DNA from: an uncultured Akkermansia sp.
GTDB lineage: Bacteria; Verrucomicrobiota; Verrucomicrobiia; Verrucomicrobiales; Akkermansiaceae
NCBI GenBank assembly: GCA_904502165.1
Contig: CAJGDB010000018.1
Location: 1 to 23,512, forward strand
DNA: 23,512 bases
Reading direction: 5' to 3'
Each line of letters starts with the position of its first letter. Within the stretch, counting starts at the first letter, position 1. The notes under the pieces were generated by a model. That model was not told where the DNA came from, ran no database searches, and saw only the letters and a list, made by a program, of their open reading frames with translations. Both the position numbers and the translations under genes were made by a program. Of the stretch, positions 1-7,032 are shown piece after piece.

Positions 1-1
1 A

Positions 2-127
2 GAGGACCCGGAAAGCGACACTGCCGATGAAGTAGCAGAAGACCCGGAAAGCACGCCGGATATCGATGGCCTGCCGGCAGACCTGCTCCGCCACCTGCCG
101 CAGGATGATGTGGCAGAGGAAGTATAA
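2..127 (+). CDS. 3' end of an acidic protein (partial, function unknown)
   Basis: An open frame runs in from the window edge and ends at the TAA at 125-127, giving about 41 residues. The tail is very acidic (many Asp, Glu and Pro) and contains the pentapeptide EDPES twice. At the DNA level these are two copies of the 12-mer at 5-16 and 41-52, 36 bases apart. Such tails are typical of low-complexity, disordered C-termini. The start and any functional domain lie outside the window, so no function can be given. The frame call rests on continuous reading and on the stop lying just before the next gene. Confidence 0.55.
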   Translation, partial: EDPESDTADEVAEDPESTPDIDGLPADLLRHLPQDDVAEEV

Positions 128-128
128 T
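123..128 (+). promoter_or_regulatory. possible -10 box (TATAAT) before the GHL10 gene
   Basis: A perfect TATAAT overlaps the stop codon of the upstream frame, about 19 bases before the TTG at 148. No convincing -35 box lies 16-18 bases upstream, so this is only a candidate. Confidence 0.3.
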
Positions 129-147
129 ACCAGCCCCTGCTTAAACC

Positions 148-1593
148 TTGAACCGCATTCCCCACCAACCGATACGCAGCCACGTGAAGCAACTGTTCCT
201 CATCCTCCTTTTTGCAGCCACCACCCTGGCACAAGCCTGGCAGCAGGTCAACGAAACCGCACCGGAGCCCGCCCGCGAGTTCCGCGCCGCCTGGGTCGCC
301 ACGGTGTTCAACCTGGACTGGCCCAGCCGGGCCGGACTGCCAGCAGAACAGCAGAAGGAAGAACTGCTCCACATCATCGAAACAGCTGCGCGGCTGCGCC
401 TGAATGCCCTGGTGCTGCAAGTGCGCCCCAATGGCGATGCGCTCTACCAATCCCGACTGGAGCCCTGGAGTGTCTGGCTGAGCGGCGCGGGCGAAAACCC
501 GGGGTATGACCCCCTGGCCTACGCCATACAGGAAGCACACCGCCGCGGCATTGAAATACACGCCTGGTTCAACCCTTTCCGGGCCACCATATCCGGCCGC
601 CCCAGCGGGCGGGGGCACATTGCCCGCCGCCAGCCCGGCTGGCTGCTGCAGGCCGGCACCACCCAGATTCTGAATCCCGGCCAACCCCAGACCCGGAGTT
701 ATGTACTGAGTGTCATCATGGATGTGGTGAAGCGCTACAACATTGACGGCGTGCACCTGGATGACTACTTCTACCCCTACCCCCCGCACCACAATGTGAG
801 AGACGGCCGCACCCCCGCCCAGCGGCGCGAAGCCATCAACTCCTTTGTGCAGACCCTCTATCGCCAGGTGAAACAGGTCAAGCCGCATGTGCGCGTCGGC
901 ATCAGCCCGTTCGGTATCTGGCAGCCGGGCTTCCCCTCCAATGTGGAAGCCGGCATCAATGCCTACGAAGACCTTGCCTGCGATGCCCGCAAATGGCTTG
1001 CCAACGGCTGGGTAGACTACCTCTCACCCCAGCTCTACTGGCGCTGCGAAGGCCCGCAGAGCTTCCCTGCCCTCATGCGCTGGTGGAGCGGCATCAACCC
1101 CAGCCGCCCGGTGTGGCCCGGAATTGCCTCGGTGCGTATCGACAGCAAGGAAGACCCCGGCCGCCCTGCCAGTGAAATCGGGCGGCAGATAGGCTACTCC
1201 CGGCAGCTGGCCCGCCAGAGCTGCGGGCAGCTCTTCTGGAGCTGGCGTTCCCTGGGAACCAACCGCGGCGGCATTCACAAAGTGCTCAGGCGCATGTACC
1301 CCACCCTTGCCCTGCCACCGGCTATGCCCTGGTGCGGCAGCACGCGCCCGCAGCGCCCCGCCGCGCAGGCACAGGACACCGGCAGCGGATGCGCCATCAG
1401 CTGGCAGGGACAGGCCCGTAAATGGGTGATTCAGGTGGGCAGCAGAGGCCGCTGGTTCACGCTGGATGTACTGCCCGGCAACTGCACCAGCACCACCCTG
1501 CCGCCCCGCGTGGCAAACGCTCTGGACCGCATAGCCATACGCCCCATATCTGCCACAGGCATGAGCGGCACACCGGCAGTGCTGGCCCGCTGA
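148..1593 (+). CDS. secreted GHL10-family (DUF187-type) glycoside hydrolase-like protein
   Basis: The 481-residue product has an N-terminal signal peptide (hydrophobic core LFLILLFAATTLAQA). A TIM-barrel domain of the glycosyl-hydrolase-like 10 family (Pfam GHL10/DUF187 type) follows at about residues 30-385. Recognisable blocks are EFRAAWVATVFNLDWPS at the first strand, LNALVLQVRPNGDALY, the HAWFNPFRA block, IDGVHLDDYFYPYP at 199-212 with the acidic pair D205-D206, and VDYLSPQLYW. The last 80 residues may be a small beta-rich domain. Family members include E. coli DigH/YddW, which cleaves denuded peptidoglycan glycan strands. A role in cell-wall glycan cleavage in the periplasm is therefore plausible, but it is inferred. 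The annotated start is TTG. A GTG at 184 would give a more ordinary signal peptide beginning (M)KQLFLILL and is a serious alternative. No Shine-Dalgarno is seen for either. Confidence 0.85.
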   Translation: MNRIPHQPIRSHVKQLFLILLFAATTLAQAWQQVNETAPEPAREFRAAWVATVFNLDWPSRAGLPAEQQKEELLHIIETAARLRLNALVLQVRPNGDALYQSRLEPWSVWLSGAGENPGYDPLAYAIQEAHRRGIEIHAWFNPFRATISGRPSGRGHIARRQPGWLLQAGTTQILNPGQPQTRSYVLSVIMDVVKRYNIDGVHLDDYFYPYPPHHNVRDGRTPAQRREAINSFVQTLYRQVKQVKPHVRVGISPFGIWQPGFPSNVEAGINAYEDLACDARKWLANGWVDYLSPQLYWRCEGPQSFPALMRWWSGINPSRPVWPGIASVRIDSKEDPGRPASEIGRQIGYSRQLARQSCGQLFWSWRSLGTNRGGIHKVLRRMYPTLALPPAMPWCGSTRPQRPAAQAQDTGSGCAISWQGQARKWVIQVGSRGRWFTLDVLPGNCTSTTLPPRVANALDRIAIRPISATGMSGTPAVLAR

Positions 1594-1630
1594 GTACCGA
1601 TACACCAAAAAAGCAGGCAGCTTCGACACT

Positions 1631-1645
1631 TTAGTGTTGCACTAA
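1631..1645. promoter_or_regulatory. inverted repeat over the transporter promoter (candidate operator)
   Basis: TTAGTG and CACTAA form a perfect 6-bp inverted repeat around a 3-bp spacer. The right arm lies inside the -35 box of the following promoter, a placement typical of a repressor site. No cognate regulator is encoded next to it. Confidence 0.4.
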
Positions 1646-1664
1646 GACACAGGGCTGGTATAAT
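1637..1664 (+). promoter_or_regulatory. sigma70-like promoter of the sugar transporter gene
   Basis: The -35 box TTGCAC (1637-1642) and the -10 box TATAAT (1659-1664) are separated by 16 bases. Initiation about 7 bases after the -10 would give a 5' leader of only about 4 bases before the ATG at 1675. Confidence 0.65.
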
Positions 1665-1674
1665 ATCGCCCGTT

Positions 1675-3501
1675 ATGAGTACCGACGCAACCAAAGTCGA
1701 GCTTCCGAGCTCCGTAAAACGCTATGCCCTTTACCTGATGGTGATGGCTGGCCTTGGTGGTCTTCTGTATGGTATTGACGTAGGCGTGATTGCCGCAGCT
1801 CTGCCCTACATCGAGAAGACCTCATCGTACACCCCGCAGCAGCTGGCCATCGTTGTGGCGGCCGTGCTGTTCGGCTCCGTGCTTTCCTCCCTGTTTGCCG
1901 GCATGCTGGCAGAATGGCTGGGCCGCAAGAAGGTCATCATCCTTTCCGCCCTGCTCTTCACGCTGAGCATTCCGGTCATCTGCTTCTCCAATGGCGTGTT
2001 TGAGATGCTGATGGGTGGCCGTATCCTGCAGGGCGCCAGCGCCGGTCTCGTAGGTGTGGTGGTACCCATGTACCTGGCTGAATGCCTGGATGCCAACTCC
2101 CGTGGTAAGGGCACCGGCATGTTCCAGTTCATGCTGACTGTCGGTCTCGTATTTGCTGCCGTCATTGGTCTCGTTACAACCATGCTGGTAGGTGCTGCCG
2201 ATGATCCCACCGTGACCGCCGAAAGCAAGGTGGCTGCCTGGCAGGTTATCTTCTGGTGCTCCTCCATCCCCGGTCTCATCCTCTTCATTGGTGCCTTCAA
2301 GCTGAAGGAATCCCCCCGCTGGCTGTACCGCCGCGGACAGCGCGACCTGGCTCTGCTTTCCCTGGCCTCCAATAATGGTGATGTTGCCGCCAAGGAGATT
2401 CTGGCAGAAATGATTGCTGCCGACGCCGCAGAAGAAGCCGCCAAGGCCGATATGGCTGCCGCAGCCAAGGGAGATTCCCTGCTGCAGCGCAAGTATGTGA
2501 TTCCGTTCATCCTGGCTGTTATCGTTCTGGCCTGCACGCAGGCTACCGGTATCAATTCCGTGCTGAACTACTCCGTAAAGATTTTCCAGCAGGCTGGTCT
2601 GCAGGGCGAAGTGGCCAACATGGCTGACCTCGCCATCAAGGTGACCAACATGGTGATGACCATCGTGGCCGTGACCCTGGTAGACAAGAAGGGCCGCACC
2701 TTCCTGCTCAAGATGGGTACGCTGGGCATCATCGTAGGTCTGGCCGGCGTGGGTGCCATGTTCCTCACCGTGGAGAACGAACGCGTTGACGTGACCGCCC
2801 AGGTGGCCGCAGCCGTGCAGGACAACTCCCTGAACATTGGTGCCGCAGACGCTGTGAAAGCTGCAGTTACCCCCGAGGTACTCGCCGCCCACCCCGAATT
2901 TATGCAGGGTGAGTCCGTGGCCCCCGGCATGCAGCTTATCGTGACCTATACTCAGGGTCAGGACAGCATGCAGAACGTGGCCGAGGTACGCGCAGACGGC
3001 GCGGCTGATGGTGCCACCATCGCCATTGCCAAGAGCGTTGCCCTGGCTCCTACTTTCCTTGATAAGATGTGCTTCTGGTCCACCCCGCTGCCTGAGGGTG
3101 CCGTGAAGGAAGTAACCATCACCAAAGCCGAAATCGGCATGAAGCCCAACGCCATCACCGGCTGGTTTGTGGCAGGCTTCTTCGTGGTATTCATTGCTTT
3201 CTATGCCGCCGGCCCCGGTGTGTGCGTATGGCTGGCTCTCTCTGAGCTGATGCCCAACCGCATCCGCGCCAACGGCATGGCCATTGCCCTGCTCATCAAC
3301 CAGGGTGTATCCACCACCATTGCAGGCACCTTCCTGCCCTGGGTAGGCTCCTCCGGCTACTCCACCGTGTTCTTCTGGCTGGCAGGCTTCACTGTGATTT
3401 ACTTTATCACGGCTGCCTTCTTCATGCCTGAAACCAAGGGCCGCACCCTTGAGGAAATCGAGCAGTACTTCAAGACAGGCAAGATGCCTGAGAAGAACTG
3501 A
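1675..3501 (+). CDS. MFS sugar-porter family transporter with a large internal insertion
   Basis: The 608-residue integral membrane protein belongs to the sugar porter (SP) branch of the major facilitator superfamily, probably a sugar:proton symporter or facilitator of the inner membrane. Diagnostic motifs are GGLLYGIDVGVIAAALP in TM1, EWLGRKK in the loop 2-3, GRILQGASAGLVG with the PMYLAE element, ESPRWLYRRG after TM6, the QATGIN motif in TM7, DKKGRTFLL in the loop 8-9, and the C-terminal PETKGRTLEEIE. Family members are usually about 450-500 residues. The excess is a hydrophilic block at about residues 367-493, between predicted TM9 and TM10, expected on the periplasmic side. It resembles no domain I recognise. 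The gene stands alone between its own promoter and terminator. The ATG at 1675 has no Shine-Dalgarno. The substrate cannot be told from sequence. Confidence 0.9.
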   Translation: MSTDATKVELPSSVKRYALYLMVMAGLGGLLYGIDVGVIAAALPYIEKTSSYTPQQLAIVVAAVLFGSVLSSLFAGMLAEWLGRKKVIILSALLFTLSIPVICFSNGVFEMLMGGRILQGASAGLVGVVVPMYLAECLDANSRGKGTGMFQFMLTVGLVFAAVIGLVTTMLVGAADDPTVTAESKVAAWQVIFWCSSIPGLILFIGAFKLKESPRWLYRRGQRDLALLSLASNNGDVAAKEILAEMIAADAAEEAAKADMAAAAKGDSLLQRKYVIPFILAVIVLACTQATGINSVLNYSVKIFQQAGLQGEVANMADLAIKVTNMVMTIVAVTLVDKKGRTFLLKMGTLGIIVGLAGVGAMFLTVENERVDVTAQVAAAVQDNSLNIGAADAVKAAVTPEVLAAHPEFMQGESVAPGMQLIVTYTQGQDSMQNVAEVRADGAADGATIAIAKSVALAPTFLDKMCFWSTPLPEGAVKEVTITKAEIGMKPNAITGWFVAGFFVVFIAFYAAGPGVCVWLALSELMPNRIRANGMAIALLINQGVSTTIAGTFLPWVGSSGYSTVFFWLAGFTVIYFITAAFFMPETKGRTLEEIEQYFKTGKMPEKN

Positions 3502-3528
3502 ACCACCTGTTCTTCCTGAATACATTTC

Positions 3529-3570
3529 CCGGCTTCTTCCACCGCCATGGAAGGAGCCGGTTTCCTTTAT
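3529..3570 (+). terminator. intrinsic terminator of the sugar transporter gene
   Basis: Arms 3529-3541 and 3548-3560 pair over 13 bp with one T-G wobble around a 6-base loop. They are followed directly by TTTCCTTTAT. The site lies 27 bases after the transporter stop. Confidence 0.7.
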
Positions 3571-3579
3571 CCCTTCTGC

Positions 3580-3618
3580 AAAAAAGCGGGCGGCGGCGCC
3601 TTCATGGCACCGCCGCCC
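3580..3618 (-). terminator. intrinsic terminator of the ankyrin/ribbon-helix-helix unit
   Basis: Read on the minus strand, a GC-rich 13-bp stem (3618-3606 with 3600-3588, one wobble pair, 5-base loop) is followed by CGCTTTTTTG. This is a textbook intrinsic terminator 30 bases after the stop of the small gene at 3649. Confidence 0.85.
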
Positions 3619-3648
3619 ATCTATCCGTACGGAGAATGTTGTGCACCA

Positions 3649-3894
3649 TCAGGAGGGCAGCTTGCGCGGACGACCACCCTTGCTCTCCGGTTTCGGGAAC
3701 ATGGATTCACGGGTAAGCTTATCGGTCGACATAGGAGCCGCCAGCGCACCGCCCTGCTCACGCAGCTGGCGGGCAAAGAGACGCACGGCTGCCAGCAGCA
3801 TTGTATTGCGGGTACGATTGAAATGTTTGGCACTCTTATCAACCAGGCCAAGCAGGTCCTGAGGGCAACGGAAACTAACAATTCTGGTACTCAT
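3649..3894 (-). CDS. small ribbon-helix-helix-like DNA-binding protein with AT-hook-like tail
   Basis: The 81-residue basic protein opens with a predicted beta strand (RIVSFRCP, 4-11). Two amphipathic helices follow, one with LLGLVDKSAKHF and one with RTRNTMLLAAVRLFARQLRE. This order and spacing fit an RHH (CopG/Arc/MetJ-type) DNA-binding fold, which acts as a dimer with the strands in the major groove. The C-terminus carries GGRPRK (73-78), resembling the core of an AT-hook minor-groove binder. It starts 17 bases after the ankyrin gene stop and is followed at once by an intrinsic terminator, so the two are probably co-transcribed. The ATG at 3894 was chosen because the RHH strand begins right after it. 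An in-frame TTG at 3915 would overlap the ankyrin stop. No toxin gene lies beside it, so an antitoxin role is not supported. It could be an autoregulator of the unit. Confidence 0.65.
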   Translation of the reverse strand: MSTRIVSFRCPQDLLGLVDKSAKHFNRTRNTMLLAAVRLFARQLREQGGALAAPMSTDKLTRESMFPKPESKGGRPRKLPS

Positions 3895-3911
3895 GGCTGT
3901 ATGAAATAAGA

Positions 3912-4022
3912 TCAATGTTTATGGGCATGGCAATGGCATTCCTCACCGCCACAGGAACAATCATGTTCCTCGCAATGGCATTCCCCCTCGCCGCAGGAGC
4001 AGGTGTGCTCTCCGCAATGGCA
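3912..4022 (-). repeat. 42-bp coding tandem repeat encoding the Cys/His tail
   Basis: On the minus strand, units begin at 4022, 3980 and 3938. Each starts with the same nine bases TGCCATTGC and repeats every 42 bases (14 codons). The third unit is cut short by the stop codon. The tail therefore appears to have grown by in-frame duplication. Confidence 0.8.
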
Positions 4023-4556
4023 AGTAGATTCCGGCTCGTAATCAGCATCTTCAATCTCAGGAGGAAGAGGAGCATCATCCTCTGGGTGATAGGGAGGTTC
4101 CAGGCGCGCCGCCAGAGCCGGAGTAGCCGCTACCTCTGCCGCAAACCGACCATGCAGGTTGCGAGTCCGCAAATTGGCACCAGCAGCCAGAAGCTGGTCA
4201 ACAATGGATTCATACCCATAATAGGCGGCCAGATGCAACGGCGGCTGCCCGTAGGCATTACGGGCATTGACATCGGCCCCGGCAGCCAGCAGCAGAGCAA
4301 TCAGACCGTTATCCGGTTCTACCCCGACAGATGCCAGATCCGGCGCGAGGTCAACCTCATCCTGCAGCAGCAGTGTTGCGGCGCGGCTCAGGGTTTCTGC
4401 ATCCTCTCCATTCATGAGCGCCTCCAGAAACTCCTGGACAGGCTCGTCAAAATCATCAGGGTCAAGGTCGGCGGCCATTTCACGCAACTCCTCCGGCAGA
4501 ACTCGCGGTTTCTCGTCTTCTTCCAGAGTGACACTATTCCATTGCAAATCGCTCAT
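3912..4556 (-). CDS. ankyrin-repeat protein with a regular CxC/His-rich C-terminal tail
   Basis: The 214-residue protein has an acidic N-terminal part (1-80), then about two ankyrin repeats at 81-145 (LIALLLAAGADVNARN, then PPLHLAAYYGYESIVDQLLAAGA), then an acidic proline-rich linker. Residues 179-214 hold five CxC motifs spaced exactly seven residues apart (alternating CHC and CSC), in all ten Cys and eight His. The pattern implies binding of soft or transition metal ions, as in metallothioneins, but I know no named family with this layout. There is no signal peptide, so it is presumably cytoplasmic. The start at 4556 is supported by a TATATT box ending six bases upstream. An upstream in-frame start at 4595 would place that promoter inside the gene. 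It leads a two-gene unit with the RHH gene downstream. The metal-related role is an inference from residue composition alone. Confidence 0.8.
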   Translation of the reverse strand: MSDLQWNSVTLEEDEKPRVLPEELREMAADLDPDDFDEPVQEFLEALMNGEDAETLSRAATLLLQDEVDLAPDLASVGVEPDNGLIALLLAAGADVNARNAYGQPPLHLAAYYGYESIVDQLLAAGANLRTRNLHGRFAAEVAATPALAARLEPPYHPEDDAPLPPEIEDADYEPESTCHCGEHTCSCGEGECHCEEHDCSCGGEECHCHAHKH

Positions 4557-4562
4557 GCGGTT

Positions 4563-4568
4563 AATATA
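4563..4568 (-). promoter_or_regulatory. -10 box of the ankyrin gene, six bases before the ATG
   Basis: TATATT on the minus strand (4568 to 4563) is separated from the ATG at 4556 by exactly six bases, so the predicted transcript starts at or next to the start codon. The -35 region is poor. Confidence 0.45.
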
Positions 4569-4634
4569 CCCTATATCAAGCCGAGTTTCCAGCACAATAT
4601 CTTACTCCGGGTAAGCAGAGAATCTATTTTATGC

Positions 4635-4662
4635 TTTACATAGAAATGGAAATGTGTAGCAT
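4635..4662 (+). promoter_or_regulatory. promoter giving a leaderless transcript for the 4669 gene
   Basis: TTTACA (4635-4640), a 16-base spacer and TAGCAT (4657-4662) precede the ATG at 4669 by six bases. Initiation seven bases after the -10 falls on the A of the ATG. Confidence 0.5.
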
Positions 4663-4668
4663 GATTGC

Positions 4669-6939
4669 ATGGCAAAGCGTTCCATTGGCAAACCTGTACG
4701 GCAATCCTCCGGCACCAAAGCCGGGGGCAAGGGGTGGCTCGGTATCCTGCTCCTCATCGCCCTGGGTGGCGGCGGCTACTACGGCTATGATGCCTGGCAG
4801 AACGCCGAAAACAACCGCAAGGCAGAAGAAGCAGCGCGGCGCTCAGGCGCGGATGCCAGCCAGAAGCTGGCCGATGAACTGGCCCGCATGGCAGAAGAAC
4901 GGGATGAACAGGACCGGCTGGCCGCTGAAGAGGAAGCCCGCCGCAAGAAGGAAGCCGAGGAAGAGGCACTGCGCCAGAAGGCGGCCGAAGAAGAAGCCGA
5001 GCGCCTGCGACGCATGAAGGAAAATGAGACCACCGACACCCCTGCCCCGGTTCAGCAAACAGAGGAACCCGGAACCGATACAGAGAGCATTCACGAGCCT
5101 TCCATCTACGACAAGTCGCTGCCCCTGCATGGCTCCAGCAGCATTGACTCCAACGCCAAGAAGCAATTCAAGGCTCTGATTGATAATCTTCTTGAGAAGC
5201 GCGACTTCGATGTATTCGAAAAAGCCATGGCCGCTAAAATCATGGATGCCATGGCCGAATATACAGCCAACGGCAAACTGAGCTACGGCCATTATAAAAA
5301 CCGCCCCAATCTGGTGCAGACCGTGGAGCTCTGCCTGCTGACCCGCTATGCCGGTGCCAAGGAACTGGCAGAAATTGCCGCGCAGAAAGGCAATGGGGTG
5401 GATAACAGAGGTGTGGATTTCTTCCAGTGGTTGCTGCGCGACAGAGCCCGCCCACTGCACCTGTTCATGCAGAACTATGCCTACCAGGAGGGGCTTCCAA
5501 GCAACATGGCACACTCCCTGCGCCAGCTCTACACTATCTGGTCTGAAATGGAGGAAGAGGACGACCGCGCCAAATATGTGAATCTGGCTATCGCCGGTTC
5601 CCTCATGATACCGGAAATTACCACCGACCGCGGCAGATACCGCGATGAGCAGGCTACCATCCTCAGCGTGCCTGAAATATGCGCCTACCTCAGAGAACGC
5701 GACAAGAACAGAAAACTGGCCACCGACATCAAGAAACTGAGTGTCTCCCAGCTCATCCACGTGGTCGATGTGCGCCTGCCGCAGGAGGAAATCTCCTGGG
5801 TGGAAGAGAACATCAACTATACCCAGGCAACATGGGGTGAAGCCTATGGTTCTGTGCGTTACCTGATGGAACGAGCCGCCAACGACGAAGACCCCTACGA
5901 GCTCTACTCCTTCGAAGAGCTCCGCAAGGAGGGTGGCGTGTGCCGCGACCAGGCCTATTTTGCCTGCAACACTGCCAAGTGCTGCGGCGTGCCGGCCGTC
6001 TATGTCGTGGGTGATGGTGACCGCGGCCCCCATGCCTGGATGGTTCACCTGAAAGACAGCACCACCTGGGTGCAGACCAACTCATACGGCTACAACAGCG
6101 GGCAATACAACAACCCCTGCTCCGGCCGGAGTCAGCATGAGATGTTCCTGCTCAGCCGCACAGAAAAGACAACGGATGACAAACTGGCAGCAGCGGCAGA
6201 TTCACTCGTTCTGGCCAACTATCTCATATCCGCAGGGGACCCGCAGAAAGCCCATAACGTAGCTGCTTTCATTCCCTTTACCTACCCCACGGAAACAGTT
6301 GCGTGGTCTCACTACATCCGCATCCTCGGGCATGATGCAGAGCACCAGCCCCCGGCTTCGGTGTGGCGCAAGATTACGGCAGACCTGACCCGCCTGGGCA
6401 AGAAGAACTACGAATTGCTGGGGCTGGCCGCCGAGGTTGAGGACAAGTATCTGTTTGCCGGGCGTAAGGGCGCTGGTAAGCAGAGCGCTATGCGCCGCGC
6501 CATGAACCAGCTTAACAAGCATGGCGGCGATGAACGTGCTGATTTAGTGCTCAACGCCATCAACCGCCAGGCAGAAGCCATGATGGAGGCCAAGAATTAC
6601 AGTGGGCTGGGCACGTTCTATCGCAAGCATCTCAAGAAGTATGCCAGCCGCACCGACCTTTTCGCCAAACTGCTCGAGCAGTACATGGGCTACCTGGAAC
6701 CTGAAGCCTCTGCCCGGGTTTGGAATATCCTGGCCCGTGATGCCGAGAAAATCTTTGAGCGCAATGTCAAATCAGGTGGTGGTGATTTCTTCAGACTCCA
6801 GAAGGAGGTGGAAATCCAGCAGATGATTGCCAATGCCTGGGAAAAGGCAGGCAATGTCCGCAAGTATGAAAAACACCGCCAGGAGGCAGAAGAACGCCTC
6901 AGCAACGCCAAGGAGAAATACAAATCAGAAGAGGAATAA
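4669..6939 (+). CDS. membrane-anchored coiled-coil protein with transglutaminase-like core
   Basis: The 756-residue protein has a basic N-terminus, one membrane segment at about 23-40 (WLGILLLIALGGGG), and a long charged Glu/Lys/Ala-rich coiled coil at about 46-118. A largely helical body follows. A transglutaminase-like (papain-fold) core lies at about 420-475, with C425 in GGVCRDQAYFA, a GVP block at the usual spacing, and H455 in HAWMVHL. The third position, usually Asp, is probably N471 in QTNSYGYN. After it comes an alpha-helical region resembling TPR-type repeats. One N-terminal membrane segment suggests an inner-membrane protein with the body in the periplasm. It may be a cysteine hydrolase or a non-catalytic scaffold; the family is not one I can name. 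It is a single gene, divergent from the ankyrin gene and convergent with bamA. It resembles the secreted protein at 18861 in overall order. Confidence 0.75.
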   Translation: MAKRSIGKPVRQSSGTKAGGKGWLGILLLIALGGGGYYGYDAWQNAENNRKAEEAARRSGADASQKLADELARMAEERDEQDRLAAEEEARRKKEAEEEALRQKAAEEEAERLRRMKENETTDTPAPVQQTEEPGTDTESIHEPSIYDKSLPLHGSSSIDSNAKKQFKALIDNLLEKRDFDVFEKAMAAKIMDAMAEYTANGKLSYGHYKNRPNLVQTVELCLLTRYAGAKELAEIAAQKGNGVDNRGVDFFQWLLRDRARPLHLFMQNYAYQEGLPSNMAHSLRQLYTIWSEMEEEDDRAKYVNLAIAGSLMIPEITTDRGRYRDEQATILSVPEICAYLRERDKNRKLATDIKKLSVSQLIHVVDVRLPQEEISWVEENINYTQATWGEAYGSVRYLMERAANDEDPYELYSFEELRKEGGVCRDQAYFACNTAKCCGVPAVYVVGDGDRGPHAWMVHLKDSTTWVQTNSYGYNSGQYNNPCSGRSQHEMFLLSRTEKTTDDKLAAAADSLVLANYLISAGDPQKAHNVAAFIPFTYPTETVAWSHYIRILGHDAEHQPPASVWRKITADLTRLGKKNYELLGLAAEVEDKYLFAGRKGAGKQSAMRRAMNQLNKHGGDERADLVLNAINRQAEAMMEAKNYSGLGTFYRKHLKKYASRTDLFAKLLEQYMGYLEPEASARVWNILARDAEKIFERNVKSGGGDFFRLQKEVEIQQMIANAWEKAGNVRKYEKHRQEAEERLSNAKEKYKSEEE

Positions 6940-6970
6940 CCCTCTCACTCCTTTATCGGCCTGAATAACA

Positions 6971-7005
6971 GAAGCCCTCGGTTGAAATGAACAACCGAGG
7001 GCTTC
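6971..7005. terminator. bidirectional terminator-like hairpin between convergent genes
   Basis: A perfect 14-bp stem (6971-6984 with 6992-7005) encloses a 7-base loop. It sits between the 4669 gene stop and the bamA stop. Neither flank has a strong T-tract, so it may work as a bidirectional transcript end rather than a classic intrinsic terminator. Confidence 0.65.
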
Positions 7006-7032
7006 CTGCTATCTGCACAGGGCAGACAGGTA

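Noticed and set aside
1822..3525. 567-residue open frame on the minus strand opposite the transporter
   Set aside because: It is rich in His and Gly with no recognisable domain, and the plus-strand frame is a clear sugar porter. It is a shadow caused by codon bias.
4843..6048. 401-residue minus-strand open frame
   Set aside because: It lies fully opposite the transglutaminase-like gene, has no recognisable motif and no promoter. It is an antisense shadow.
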